Shown: one piece after another, positions 53,226 to 63,802 of the stretch
How positions within the stretch are numbered: position 1 is the first letter of the stretch
Layout: each line of letters opens with the position of its first letter
Assembly (NCBI RefSeq): GCF_014673215.1
Contig: NZ_JACWMS010000003.1
Span: 496,001 to 560,000 of the forward strand
Reading direction: 5' to 3'
From: Gordonia hankookensis
Lineage (GTDB): Bacteria; Actinomycetota; Actinomycetes; Mycobacteriales; Mycobacteriaceae
DNA length: 64,000 nucleotides
The notes under the pieces: model-generated
The model's database searches: none
The model's input: only the letters and a program-made list of their open reading frames with translations
Told to the model about the DNA's origin: nothing
Position numbers and translations under genes: made by a program

Positions 53226-54671
53226 TCAGCCGTAGATCGTCTGCCCGGTCTCGTCGGCTTCTTTGCCGATACGCCTGGCGAGGAAGAGGCCCTCCAGCGC
53301 CAGCTCGATCGCGCTGGCGCGTTCGCCGTCCGCCTCGGCGTCGAGGCGGGTGGCGATGTCGTCGAGGACCGCGGAGGTGGTCTCCGGGTCGGGGATCGAT
53401 CCGAGCAGATCGGTCGCGGTGACGCGATCACCGGTCACGACGGGTTCACCGTTTTCCAATGCGTCCACCAGCGGGGCCATGTCGATCCCGCCGAGGTGCG
53501 CGCGCACGGTGTCGGCAACCGATTTACGCATCAGATGTTCGAGGATCTCGAGTTCGCGCCCCTCCTCACCGGATTCGAACTCGATCTTGCCCCGCAGCAC
53601 CTCGATCACCGATTCGAGATCGACGACCCGCGCCACCGCCACGTCCTCCCCCGTGACCGTCGCCCGGTGGAGTGCAGCAGCGGCCACCGTCTCCGCCCCC
53701 GCGATCGAGAAGCGTGCGGAGACACCGGAGCGTTGATCGATCGACGGATGGTCACGGGCGTAGCGGGTGAACCGCGCGAGGATCTCGGTGATGAAGGTCG
53801 GCACGGTCGCAGTGAGGTCGGCCTCCTGCTCGATCACGGCGATCTCGTCGTCGAGTTCCAGCGGATAGTGCGTCCGGATCTCGGCGCCGAAGCGGTCCTT
53901 GAGCGGCGTGATGATGCGGCCGCGGTTGGTGTAGTCCTCCGGGTTCGCACTGGCCATCACAAGGACGTCGAGCGGCAGGCGCAGCGTGTAGCCACGGACC
54001 TGGATGTCACGCTCCTCCATGACATTCAGCATCGACACCTGGATACGCTCGGCCAGGTCGGGGAGCTCGTTGATGGCGACGATGCCGCGGTGGGACCGTG
54101 GGATCAGACCGAAGTGGATGGTCTCCGGATCACCAAGGCTGCGTCCTTCGGCCACCTTCATCGGATCGATGTCGCCGACCAGGTCGGCGACCGATGTGTC
54201 GGGGGTGGCGAGCTTCTCGGCATAACGCTGGCTGCGATGACGCCATTCGATCGGCAGATCGTCGAGCAGATTGGCCGCCTTGCGGATGGATCCCGGGGTG
54301 ATCGGCTCAAAGGGGTGCTCGCCGAGTTCGGAACCGGTGATCACCGGGGTCCATTCGTCGAGCAGGCCGACCAGTGTTCGCAGGATGCGGGTCTTGCCCT
54401 GACCGCGTTCGCCCAGCATCACCACATCGTGTCCGGCGATCAGCGCCCGCTCGAGTTGTGGGATCACGGTCGCCTCGAACCCGACGATGCCGGGCCAGGG
54501 ATCGCGACCCTCGCGCAACGCGCTCAGCAGGTTGTTGCGGATCTCGTCGCGCACACTGCGCTGGATGTGGCCACTCGCACGCAGCTCACCGAGAGTTCGG
54601 GGCGACGGGTGACGGGTTTCGGTGGTCTGGGAGGTATGTGTGGTGAAGTTCTCCTCTGGCACCTGGTCCAC
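53226..54671 (-). CDS. AAA+ ATPase, magnesium-chelatase/MoxR-like
   Basis: 481-residue ATPase. Walker A GERGQGKT lies at about 87-94. Walker B and sensor motifs are in IVAINELPDL, NVMEERDIQVRGYTLRLPLDVLVMASANPEDYTNRGRI and the C-terminal AGAETVAAAALHRAT lid. It resembles magnesium chelatase subunit I but partners a VWA protein, as in Rv0958. It starts at GTG 54671 (weak ribosome-binding site), 21 bases after the upstream gene. It lies in the ArsR-SRPBCC-MDMPI-AAA-VWA operon, so its expression may follow the ArsR signal. Confidence 0.92.
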   Translation of the reverse strand: MDQVPEENFTTHTSQTTETRHPSPRTLGELRASGHIQRSVRDEIRNNLLSALREGRDPWPGIVGFEATVIPQLERALIAGHDVVMLGERGQGKTRILRTLVGLLDEWTPVITGSELGEHPFEPITPGSIRKAANLLDDLPIEWRHRSQRYAEKLATPDTSVADLVGDIDPMKVAEGRSLGDPETIHFGLIPRSHRGIVAINELPDLAERIQVSMLNVMEERDIQVRGYTLRLPLDVLVMASANPEDYTNRGRIITPLKDRFGAEIRTHYPLELDDEIAVIEQEADLTATVPTFITEILARFTRYARDHPSIDQRSGVSARFSIAGAETVAAAALHRATVTGEDVAVARVVDLESVIEVLRGKIEFESGEEGRELEILEHLMRKSVADTVRAHLGGIDMAPLVDALENGEPVVTGDRVTATDLLGSIPDPETTSAVLDDIATRLDAEADGERASAIELALEGLFLARRIGKEADETGQTIYG

Positions 54672-54692
54672 GGTACTCCGCGGTGGACGCGG

Positions 54693-55277
54693 TCAGCTCG
54701 GCGAAGGTGGGGACCACTGCGGATCGCGGCCGATGAATCCGACGAGCCGCGCCACCGGATCGGCGTCGTCGGCGACCGGGACCGCCGGCCCGTACTGCCC
54801 GGATGACCGCAACATCTCCTCGATCCCGACCATCCCCGAGCGCAGGTACTCGGCGAACGCGGGGTCCAGCGCAGGCGCGTGGCCCGCCGAGGTCGCGAGA
54901 TCCCACGTGTGCATGTAGACGTCGGCGGTGTAGAACTGGTCGATCGCGTCGGCCAACCGATGCTCACCTGCCATCGGATGGGTGAAGGTGTCGTCGGCGG
55001 ACGGACCGTCGAGCAGCGCCTGAACGGCCGCGGCATGTGCCTTCCACGCGGCGGACGGATCGTCGGCGACGGGCGGGCCGGCGGGCAACTCCACTCCTCC
55101 ACCGGCGAGGAATCCGGGAAACCACTCGACGAGGTGCGCGACGACGTCACGTGCGACCCATCCGTCGACCGGGCTCGCCGCATCCCAGTCCGACACGGCG
55201 GCGATCTGCGCGGCGAAGTCGTCGGCGACGACGCGATGGCGCTCGGCAGGCGAGAGCCCGACGATGGAGTCGGCCAT
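54693..55277 (-). CDS. TIGR03086-type mycothiol-dependent isomerase-family protein
   Basis: 194-residue DinB/MDMPI-fold protein (LSPAERHRVVADDFAAQIAAVSDWDAASPVDGWVARDVVAHLVEWFPGF). The conserved V-A-H-L-V-E-W segment carries the metal-binding His of the family, and D-x2-YMHTWDLA is a second His block. GTG 55286 overlaps the stop of the SRPBCC gene (GTGTGA); ATG 55277 is also possible. This is the second MDMPI-type gene in the window (the first is at 10.2 kb). It belongs to the ArsR operon. Confidence 0.85.
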   Translation of the reverse strand: MADSIVGLSPAERHRVVADDFAAQIAAVSDWDAASPVDGWVARDVVAHLVEWFPGFLAGGGVELPAGPPVADDPSAAWKAHAAAVQALLDGPSADDTFTHPMAGEHRLADAIDQFYTADVYMHTWDLATSAGHAPALDPAFAEYLRSGMVGIEEMLRSSGQYGPAVPVADDADPVARLVGFIGRDPQWSPPSPS

Positions 55278-55282
55278 CGGAC

Positions 55283-55777
55283 TCACACCTCGCCCGACGT
55301 GAGCAGGTTCTCGAGTGCGTCGTATCCCTCGTTGACGCCGACCTCCATACCCGATGCGAGCCACCCGTCGCGCGCCTCGAAGCTGTCGCACAGAGACTGG
55401 GCATGCAGGCGTGTGGTGCCGTCGCCGAGATCTTCGAACCACAGCGTCTCGAGGGCCACCTGGTCCGGCATCCCCTCGAAGGTGAACGTCTGCACGACCT
55501 TGTCGTCGGAGACCGAGTGGAAACATCCACGGAAGCCGAACTGCTCGCCGTCGCGCTCGGATACATATCGCCAGCTGCCCCCATCCCGGACGTCCCAGTC
55601 GATGATCCGGCTGCTGATCGAGTTCGGCCCGACCCAGCGGATGAACAGCTCGGGATCGGTGTGCGCCTTCATCAACTGGGCTGGCGTACCGCGGAAATCG
55701 CGGGTGATCCGGATGATCGGAACCTCCTTGTCCGCTTCGATCGCGGCCTCCGGATAACGGGTCTGCACTGCGCTCAT
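55283..55777 (-). CDS. SRPBCC/AHSA1-family protein
   Basis: 164-residue START-fold protein of the AHSA1 group: VPIIRITRDFRGTPAQLMKAHTDPELFIRWVGP, then DWDVRDGGSWRYV and EGYDALENLL. The fold binds hydrophobic ligands. In many actinobacteria an ArsR regulator precedes such a gene, and that is the case here with an ATGA overlap at 55774-55777. It probably senses or binds the compound that triggers the operon. Its biological ligand is unknown. Confidence 0.9.
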   Translation of the reverse strand: MSAVQTRYPEAAIEADKEVPIIRITRDFRGTPAQLMKAHTDPELFIRWVGPNSISSRIIDWDVRDGGSWRYVSERDGEQFGFRGCFHSVSDDKVVQTFTFEGMPDQVALETLWFEDLGDGTTRLHAQSLCDSFEARDGWLASGMEVGVNEGYDALENLLTSGEV

Positions 55778-56151
55778 GATGCCTTTCCTCTCCGTCGTGG
55801 TCTGTCGTCCTCGCGACGTTGTGCCGCAGGGCCGTCGTTCATGTCCGCGAGCAAGGCATCGAGTCGCTGATAGCGCTCTTCGGCCTGCCTGCGATAACGC
55901 TCGATCCATCTGGTCATGAGGTCGAACACCTCCGCCTCCAGATGGACCGGGCGGGTCTGCGCCTCCCGGGTACGGGTCACCAGTCCGGCCTCCTCGAGCA
56001 CCTTCAGGTGCTTGGAGACCGCCTGGATGCTGACGTCGTACGGGTCGGCGAGCTGACTGACCGTCGCGTCGGATATCGCCAGCCGCGCGACCATGTCGCG
56101 CCGGGTCGGATCCGCGAGAGCGGCGAACATCTTTGACAGCTCGTCGGCCAC
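55774..56151 (-). CDS. ArsR-family transcriptional repressor
   Basis: 125-residue winged helix regulator: MFAALADPTRRDMVARLA, SQLADPYDVSIQAVSKHLKVLEEAGLVTRTREA, with a basic tail. It has no ArsR metal-ligand cysteines in the helix, so it responds to a non-metal signal or to its SRPBCC partner. The frame starts at TTG 56166, but GTG 56151 with AGGAGGAG upstream is the real start. Twin palindromic operators lie just upstream. It leads an operon of SRPBCC, MDMPI, AAA and VWA genes. Confidence 0.92.
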   Translation of the reverse strand: MADELSKMFAALADPTRRDMVARLAISDATVSQLADPYDVSIQAVSKHLKVLEEAGLVTRTREAQTRPVHLEAEVFDLMTRWIERYRRQAEERYQRLDALLADMNDGPAAQRREDDRPRRRGKAS

Positions 56152-56162
56152 CTGACTCCTCC

Positions 56163-56228
56163 TCAACCATTTGGTTGAATACGAGTGTGCGCCGGGCCGC
56201 CACCCTTGTCAACCCTTTGGTTGAATAA
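56163..56228. promoter_or_regulatory. Twin ArsR operators upstream of the ArsR operon
   Basis: TCAACCATTTGGTTGAATACGA (from 56163) and TCAACCCTTTGGTTGAATAAGA (from 56209) are near-identical palindromic sites 46 bases apart. On the minus strand TTGACA with CACACT 17 bases downstream forms a promoter between them, so bound repressor would flank it. The first site also covers the ribosome-binding region. This is strong evidence for autoregulation. Confidence 0.8.
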
Positions 56229-56262
56229 GAAACCGGCGCCGGCCGTCCACCGCCGGCCGACC

Positions 56263-56421
56263 CCCCCACCCGCCAGCCGAGTAAGGCGCAGCGCCAGCCG
56301 AACCCCCACCCGCCGACCAAGCAGGGCGCAGCCCCAGCCGAACCCCACCCGCCGGCCGAGTAGGGCGGAGCGCCAGCCGAACCCCCACCCGCCGGCCGAG
56401 TAGGGCGGAGCGCCAGCGGAG
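56263..56421. repeat. Four tandem 40-base repeats
   Basis: Four copies of a 39-40-base unit starting CCCCCACCCGCC and ending GCGCCAGCCGAA lie at 56263, 56303, 56343 and 56382. Copies differ by a few substitutions; the third lacks one C. They are head to tail with no spacers, so they are not a CRISPR array. They lie in the 378-base gap before tauD. Minus-strand reading GGCGCTCCGCCCTACTCGGC is shared with other dispersed elements of this genome type. Confidence 0.88.
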
Positions 56422-56480
56422 CCCGTATCGAGGCCACGCGCCCGTGACTCGATACGGCCTCGGCCGCTACTCGATCAGCA
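56422..56480. repeat. Short dispersed element, CTCGATACG type
   Basis: It begins with CCCGTATCGAGG (56422-56433) and continues with CTCGATACGGCCTCGGCCGCTACTCGATCAGC (from 56448), a partial inverted repeat. The second part matches the left arm of the element at 43732-43885 (CTCGATACGC...GGGCTACTCGATCAGC). It directly follows the tandem 40-base repeats. Confidence 0.7.
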
Positions 56481-56529
56481 GAATCCCGAGCGTCTCCATC
56501 CCCCCGAGGGAGCGAAGCGTCTCGAAGGG

Positions 56530-57438
56530 TCAGGCGGGACCGAAGGGCTCGTCGCCCCGCAACGTGATCCGATGCATCACGCGACGGGTGTCGCCATAGT
56601 CGCGGTTCGCGTAGTGCACGGTGTTGCGGTTGTCCCAGAGGACGACGTCGCCCAGACGCCACCGATGCCGAACGATGTGCTCGGGCTTCGTGATATGCGC
56701 GTAGAGAAGGTCCAGTATGCCGCGACTCTCCGCGTCGGAGACCCCGTCGATATGCGACGTGAAGCCCGGATTGACGAACAACGACTTGCGACCGGTCTCC
56801 GGATGGACCCGTACCACGGGATGACTGACGGGCACGAGTTCGGTGACTTCTTCTCCGTCCCAGGTGTTTCCGCGACCGCCACGACGCTGCTTGAGGTAAT
56901 AGCCGAACGCACGGTTACCGTCGTGCACCGCGGTCAGTGAATCGGCCAGTCGGCGCACCGGCTCCGACAGCGACTCGTACGCCAGCTCCGTGTCGGCCCA
57001 ATTCGTGTCGCCGCCGTTGCGCGGCAACACAACCGGCCGAAGAATCGAACCCATCGGCGGACGCGGCATGAACGTGACGTCGGTGTGCCAGACATCGGCG
57101 AACCCGTCGTCGGCGCTGTCGAGCGAGTAGACCTCACCGGGAACGTCGCCGCTGTTCCACACCGGATGCCCGAACGTGAGGTCTCCCAGCCGACGGCCGA
57201 ACTCGATGTGCTCGGCATCGTCGATCAGCTGGTCGCGCAGGACGATCACCTTGTAGTCGATCAGTGCCTGTCGGACGGCACGCACCTCATCATCCGACGC
57301 CGCAGCGACGTCGATGCCACGGATCTCGGCACCGAAGTTCGGGCCGAACTCATCGACGTCGAGTTCGACACCGGAAGAGACGATGCCGCCACCGGCGGTG
57401 AACTCAGGAGCGGAGACGGGGTGAGAGGAGATGGTCAT
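56530..57438 (-). CDS. TauD/TfdA-family Fe(II)/2-oxoglutarate dioxygenase
   Basis: 302-residue enzyme that hydroxylates sulfonates or similar acids such as taurine, using 2-oxoglutarate and iron. The iron-binding His and Asp are in the VWHTDVTFMPRPP segment (H-x-D), and the distal His is in the HYANRDYGDTRRVMHRITLRG region. The frame opens at 57468; ATG 57438 has AAGGAA at good spacing and gives MTISSHPVS. A TauE/SafE-type exporter lies 527 bases away on the same strand, which would suit sulfite export after taurine breakdown. The exact substrate cannot be told from the sequence. Confidence 0.9.
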   Translation of the reverse strand: MTISSHPVSAPEFTAGGGIVSSGVELDVDEFGPNFGAEIRGIDVAAASDDEVRAVRQALIDYKVIVLRDQLIDDAEHIEFGRRLGDLTFGHPVWNSGDVPGEVYSLDSADDGFADVWHTDVTFMPRPPMGSILRPVVLPRNGGDTNWADTELAYESLSEPVRRLADSLTAVHDGNRAFGYYLKQRRGGRGNTWDGEEVTELVPVSHPVVRVHPETGRKSLFVNPGFTSHIDGVSDAESRGILDLLYAHITKPEHIVRHRWRLGDVVLWDNRNTVHYANRDYGDTRRVMHRITLRGDEPFGPA

Positions 57439-57964
57439 GACGGTTCCTTCGTGGATCGATGCGAACATGGCGGGGTCCGGGTGCCGCGGGCGGTGAGCCG
57501 TGGTGCGATCCGTCCGACCAGTTCATCGAGTGGGCCGTCATCTGTCGGGTCGGGATGTGCCCGACCGTGCCTGCTCCCCCGTCACAGCGCTCGGCACACG
57601 CCGACGCCTCGTGCCCGAGGCGCTGAGCATGCGATGCGGAAGAGGTCACCCGTACTTTCTAACCGGCGGGCGACCCGGCGGACAGGGTTACCCCCACGAT
57701 GAGAAAAACGCGGGCCAAGGCTGTTCCAGAAGGTGATCGTGCCGGCCGCCCGGCCCACCATCTTCACCGGTGCGAGAGGAAACTCACCCGCGGCGGCTGT
57801 GCCAGATCCTGAGGTAACCGCAACCGCGGGTTGGTGTTGGTCACGCGGGGCGGTGTTGGTCACGCGGGGCGGCACTGGTCACGCGGGCCGTCGACAGTTC
57901 GCGTGAACCGGCCCGATCCGCGCAAACCGGGTCGGCCCGCGTGAACAGAGCTTGAACAGCAGGA
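57439..57964. other. 526-base gap between tauE and tauD with 19-base tandem repeat
   Basis: It contains the tauD leader and a run of three 19-base repeats GGTGTTGGTCACGCGGGGC at 57833, 57852 and 57871 (the third diverged). No reading frame, RNA gene or known riboswitch was recognised. Frames here on the plus strand lack homology and have poor starts. Confidence 0.6.
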
Positions 57965-58708
57965 TCAGCGGACGGCCAGCCAGACGGCGAGGGCCAAGCC
58001 GCCGATGGCGACCGCGATCCGCAACGGCCCGGCCGGCAATCGCTTCACCACCGGCGGACCGCACCAGCCGCCGATCAGGCAGCCGATGGCCATCGCCAGT
58101 GCCGCCCACCAGTCGACCGGCCCGAAGATCATGAATCCGACGGCCGCGACGGTGTTCGCGATACCCAGGAACAACGACTTCGACAGCGCCGCACGCCACA
58201 ATGGCTCGCTGGTCAACACCAGCATCAGGGCGAGCACCATGATGCCGGCCCCGGCACCGAAATAGCCTCCGTACACGGAGATGATCACCAGCGCTGCCAA
58301 CCACACCCATGGTCGGTCCTGGTGGCTGGTCGCCCAACGCCGGAGAACAGGCTGACACAACAGCGCGACCGCCGCGAGAGCCACCAGAAACGGCACGACG
58401 GCCTCGAAAGCTCCCGGCGGGGTGAGCAAGAGGATCACCGCGCCGATCGTGCCGCCGACGAGCGATGCGACGGCGCCACCGATCAGACGACGTCGGTCAC
58501 CGTCGAGGAGGGCCCGGCCGGATTGGGATGTGCTCCCGATGCCGACGGCCACCAATGACACCGTGTTCGTGACGTTCGCCGCTATCGGGCTGAGTCCCAC
58601 TGCGAGCAGGGCCGGGTAGCTGACCACCGATGCCAGCCCGGTGATGTAACCGATCAGTCCGGCCCCGAATCCGGCGAGGACCAGGAACGCGAATTCGGCC
58701 GGGCTCAC
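57965..58708 (-). CDS. TauE/SafE-family sulfite or anion exporter
   Basis: 247-residue membrane protein with eight predicted helices. The family blocks are GFGAGLIGYITGLASVVSYPALLAVGLSP, VTNTVSLVAVGIGS and VYGGYFGAGAGIMVLALMLV. Such proteins export sulfite or sulfoacetate, or take up other organic anions. It starts at GTG 58708, 12 bases after the purH stop on the same strand, so it may be read through from the pur genes. It lies beside TauD, which is a functional fit. Confidence 0.88.
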   Translation of the reverse strand: MSPAEFAFLVLAGFGAGLIGYITGLASVVSYPALLAVGLSPIAANVTNTVSLVAVGIGSTSQSGRALLDGDRRRLIGGAVASLVGGTIGAVILLLTPPGAFEAVVPFLVALAAVALLCQPVLRRWATSHQDRPWVWLAALVIISVYGGYFGAGAGIMVLALMLVLTSEPLWRAALSKSLFLGIANTVAAVGFMIFGPVDWWAALAMAIGCLIGGWCGPPVVKRLPAGPLRIAVAIGGLALAVWLAVR

Positions 58709-58720
58709 GGATTCGCGGGA

Positions 58721-60294
<1,574 letters not shown>

Positions 60295-60298
<4 letters not shown>

Positions 60299-60930
60299 GG
60301 GATGTCGGCCTTTCGTCCGTCGATCACTACACCTCTGGTGACGAGTGCGGTCACCACGTCGGCGAGCAACACACGCTCGACCGATTTGATTCGTTCATGC
60401 AGGGTCTCCGCGGTGTCGTCCGCTCGCACCGGCACGGGCTCCTGCGCGAGGATGGGCCCGGTGTCCACCCCGGCATCCACCAGATGCACCGTGGCACCGG
60501 TCACTTTCACGCCATGGGCGAGGGCGTCGGCGACCCCGTGTGCCCCAGGGAAAGACGGCAGCAACGCCGGATGGGAGTTCACGATGCGACCGCCGAATCG
60601 GGACAGGAACGTCGGCCCGAGGATTTTCATGAATCCCGCGGTCACCACCCACGCCGGAGCGTGTTCGGCGACGCGCTCGGTCAATCGGGCATCCCATGCG
60701 GCACGGTCGGGATGATCGGCAACTCGGAGATCCACCAGGGGGATGTCGTGGGCGACGGCGATGTCCGCAGCGCGGCATTTCCGGTCCACCACGAGGGCCA
60801 CGATTCGGAACGGTGCGCCCTGATCCACCCGCGCCAGCAATGATTCCAGCAGCGAACCGGTGCCCGATGCCATCACCACGACGGGTACGCGAACCGCAGG
60901 CACGGAGGGCTCTGCGGGGACTGCGTTCAC
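60295..60930 (-). CDS. purN: Phosphoribosylglycinamide formyltransferase PurN
   Basis: 211-residue GAR transformylase. It has [16 protein letters not shown], the catalytic [20 protein letters not shown] region (Asn-His) and [21 protein letters not shown]. Its stop overlaps the purH start. It uses 10-formyl-THF, linking it to the folate recycling enzyme at 21.6 kb. It lies 62 bases after perM. Confidence 0.95.
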
Positions 60931-60992
60931 ATCTGGGAGCCTAGTGGGCGGCCTGAATGCCCTGATCGTCGGGGCGGTGCGGTCCTGCTCCG

Positions 60993-62474
60993 TCAGCGCG
61001 GGTCACCCGAGTACTCGACGTCCTCGTCCGACGTGGGCACGCTCTCGTGTTCGTCGGCCGCGTCGAACTCGTCGGCTGCTCCGGTGACGTCCCACTCGTC
61101 GTCCCGGCCGCCGTCATCCCGGTGCTCGTCGTCCGGGTCGTCAGACCAGGCGCCGTCGGCACCTTCCTCCTCGTACTCCCAGTCCTCGTACTCCCAGTCG
61201 CCCTCGTCGTCTGCGGTGAGGTAGTCGTCCTCGTAACCGGGATCGTCCACGTCGAAGAAGTCGTCCTCGACGTCGAGCACCTCGCGCGCCGCGCGAGTCG
61301 ACGGAAGCGTTCCGTAGACCAGCGCGACCACCATGCCGGCGACGACTATCCAGCCGAGTGTGAAAACGCCTGCGGTGGGCAGGGTGACACCGGCATCACC
61401 GAACTCACCGAGCACGCCACCGGCCATCGCGCACAGAACCACCATCGTCGATGCGGCGACCGCACCGGCCACCGCCACGGACCGCACATTCGCCAGTGGA
61501 TCGATGTCGCGGCATCGCCACGCCACCAGCAGCGCGATCGATGCCGGGATCACAAAACCGAGGATCCCGAGCATGCCTGCGCCGCTCTCGGGCAGCACGC
61601 CGAGTACCGGTAGCGGCGGCACCGGGCCGCCGTGGACGTCGAGCAGATCGACGGTGGCGCCACCGACATGGACGTCTGACCCAACGAGCACCGCCGCGGA
61701 CCCGATGACCGCGTTGGGCAGGTACAGCACCGACAGCGCGGTGAGTCCGAGGTAGCCGTCGAAATCACTGCCTCCACCGATCAGATCGCCGACGACCCCC
61801 CACCGCATGACCAAGCGGATCACGACGAGTGCGGCCGCACAGGTGAGCAGCGCGGCCACGGTGAACCCTCCCAGCCGCACGCCGCGCCGCACGGCGGGCG
61901 TGATCCCGAAGCGCTCGTAGCACTCGCGCCGACGCCGCCAGACGATCCCGAGCGCGGCAGCTGCGGCATGGATGCCGGCGGTGTAGCCGAACGCGGTCAA
62001 CGCGGCGGGACTCTGCAACGGAAAGACCGACGATCCGTCCATCACGACCGCGAGCGACAGGGCGGTCATCAGCAGTGGACCGCCCATCGCCGAGAACACG
62101 ACCGCCACCAGCTCGGATGCGGGCCGCTCGGGGCCGCTCGCCGATGCCGCCATCCGCGCGGATCCGGCGGCCACCGCGATCGTCGGCAGCAGCGGGAGCA
62201 CTCCGATCGTCACGCCACTCATCGTCAGCGGGACCTGGTGGATGGCGAGCCAGATCGCACCGACCGCGGTCGCCAGCCCGTCGAGCCCGCTCCCGGCCGA
62301 CAGCAACACCGTCAGGACCACCACAGCCGACACCAGCATCGTGACGACCGGGACGGCGAACGCGACGACGACGAGCTCGCGTGCAGACCCGTCGGGCATC
62401 GCCCGTTGGGCACGGCTCAGCTGCCGCATCTGACGCAGACGCGACGCGAGGTTGTCAGCTGTAGGCGAGGGCAT
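60993..62474 (-). CDS. perM: PerM-like membrane protein (DUF6350), cell division
   Basis: 493-residue membrane protein with about ten helices, homologous to M. tuberculosis PerM (Rv0955), an integral membrane protein needed for division under chronic-infection conditions. The C-terminal 80 residues are a very acidic cytoplasmic tail (EDDFFDVDDPGYEDDY...WEYEDWEYEEE). ATG 62474 is chosen over the upstream ATG at 62498 because it starts the conserved MPSPTADN. The tail DNA is a GAC/GAG tract. It sits upstream of purN-purH, the same arrangement as in mycobacteria. Confidence 0.88.
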   Translation of the reverse strand: MPSPTADNLASRLRQMRQLSRAQRAMPDGSARELVVVAFAVPVVTMLVSAVVVLTVLLSAGSGLDGLATAVGAIWLAIHQVPLTMSGVTIGVLPLLPTIAVAAGSARMAASASGPERPASELVAVVFSAMGGPLLMTALSLAVVMDGSSVFPLQSPAALTAFGYTAGIHAAAAALGIVWRRRRECYERFGITPAVRRGVRLGGFTVAALLTCAAALVVIRLVMRWGVVGDLIGGGSDFDGYLGLTALSVLYLPNAVIGSAAVLVGSDVHVGGATVDLLDVHGGPVPPLPVLGVLPESGAGMLGILGFVIPASIALLVAWRCRDIDPLANVRSVAVAGAVAASTMVVLCAMAGGVLGEFGDAGVTLPTAGVFTLGWIVVAGMVVALVYGTLPSTRAAREVLDVEDDFFDVDDPGYEDDYLTADDEGDWEYEDWEYEEEGADGAWSDDPDDEHRDDGGRDDEWDVTGAADEFDAADEHESVPTSDEDVEYSGDPR

Positions 62475-62585
62475 CACCAAGAGCCTGGCACGACCCAACC
62501 GTCACATCCGGCAGACGCGCCGCGACAACCCCAGAAAGCGACACGCGTCGCAGGCGTCGCACCCCGAGGTCACCGACCACATGAC

Positions 62586-62616
62586 GGCGCCCCGCCGACA
62601 TCGTCGACGGGGCGCC
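62586..62616 (-). terminator. Terminator after the 34 kDa antigen homologue
   Basis: GGCGCCCCG (62586-62594) pairs with CGGGGCGCC (62608-62616), and the intervening CCGAC/GTCGA adds further pairing. It lies 23 bases after the stop of the antigen gene. Confidence 0.8.
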
Positions 62617-62638
62617 CTCATGGTGCACTACCGGACTA

Positions 62639-63670
62639 TCAGTGGCCGCTCGACTGCTCCGGCTTGTTGAGCTTGGTGGTGGCGTCCGAACCGCTGTCGC
62701 CTGCCTGGGCGGACCGCTCCGGCGAGTAGCCGGCCGACGATCCGGCATCGGACGCGCCGACCGTCGGGCTGTACCCCGGCGAGGACGTCTGCGACGACGG
62801 CACATGGGTGTACGCGGACGGATCATAGGTGGGCTGCTGCGTGGTCGCCGCACCGTAGGCACTGGTCTGGGCATCGCCATAGGCGGACGACTGGGCCTGG
62901 GCCGGGACCTGAGTGGTCGGCGCAGCGGCGTCGGCAGACGCGGCGGTCCCGCCGAGTGCCGGTGCCACCTTGACCAGGTCCAACACGACCGACAGCCAGA
63001 AGACGGCAAGTGCGGCCACGATCAGCGACAGCACCAGCTGGGTGTAGTCGATGCCCGAATTGGCGATGAACTCAGACCCACGCGATGCCGTGTGGATCAC
63101 CGCGAAGATGTCCGTGATCGCCGTCCCGACCGCAGCCGCGGCGATCACGGGCACGAAGATCTTCGTGTCGATCTTCGGATGCAAGGTCAGTACCGCGAGC
63201 AGGGCGATGAATGCCATGTACGGCAGATACGCGCCGAGGTTCCAGAAGCTGACGATGGCGTCGACGCCCGCAACCGCCGCGACTGCGATGGCGAGAAGCT
63301 GGCCGATGTTGCCCGGCAGTCCCTGGCCCTGCGGTTTCGGTGCCGCCGGGGAACCGTATTGGCCGTAGCCCTGCGGGTTCTGTGGGTACTGCTGCTGGCC
63401 GTAGTTCTGTGGGTACTGCTGCTGGCCGTAATTCTGTGGGTACTGCTGCTGGCCATAGTTCTGCGGGTACTGCTGCTGGCCGTAATTCTGCGGGTATTGC
63501 TGTCCATAGGTCGGCTGCTGGCCGTAACCCTGCTGGGCCTGTCCCTGCTGGCCTTGGCCCTGCTGGTCGTACCCCGGCTGCCCGTAGCCCGCACCTTCCT
63601 GGTGGCCGGACTGTGAGTAGCCGCCGTACTGCCCGTAACCCTGCTGGCCGGATCCCGGTTGGTAGGTCAT
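62639..63670 (-). CDS. 34 kDa antigen homologue (DUF5336), Rv0954-like
   Basis: 343-residue membrane protein. Residues 1-110 are a Gln/Tyr/Gly-rich disordered domain with four perfect copies of a YGQQQYPQN unit. Four hydrophobic helices follow at about 120-240 ([20 protein letters not shown]...VVLDLVKV), then an Ala/Ser/Thr-rich tail. It corresponds to Rv0954, the 34 kDa antigenic protein, linked in mycobacteria to the division protein PerM and located next to it here. Each nine-residue repeat is encoded by a 27-base DNA unit at about 63370-63500. Confidence 0.9.
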   Translation of the reverse strand: MTYQPGSGQQGYGQYGGYSQSGHQEGAGYGQPGYDQQGQGQQGQAQQGYGQQPTYGQQYPQNYGQQQYPQNYGQQQYPQNYGQQQYPQNYGQQQYPQNPQGYGQYGSPAAPKPQGQGLPGNIGQLLAIAVAAVAGVDAIVSFWNLGAYLPYMAFIALLAVLTLHPKIDTKIFVPVIAAAAVGTAITDIFAVIHTASRGSEFIANSGIDYTQLVLSLIVAALAVFWLSVVLDLVKVAPALGGTAASADAAAPTTQVPAQAQSSAYGDAQTSAYGAATTQQPTYDPSAYTHVPSSQTSSPGYSPTVGASDAGSSAGYSPERSAQAGDSGSDATTKLNKPEQSSGH

Positions 63671-63802
63671 CGCATCTCCTGCTCAGTCGTCTGTGCCCCC
63701 GCGGTGAGCGCATGTGCCGGGCCCCACGCTAGTACATGTTTTTCGATGCCCGTATGACATGGGATTCGCCGCACTGCGCGATGTGCCGATGACCTGCGCC
63801 TT

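Noticed and set aside
52449..54806. 785-codon plus-strand open frame
   Set aside because: Antisense to the AAA/VWA genes; a GC-rich shadow.
56263..56421. CRISPR array
   Set aside because: The repeats are contiguous with no spacers, and no cas genes are present.
57439..57964. Riboswitch upstream of tauD
   Set aside because: No conserved riboswitch core could be recognised; the repeats explain the structure better.
63357..63500. CRISPR-like 27-base repeats
   Set aside because: They are in-frame coding repeats of YGQQQYPQN.
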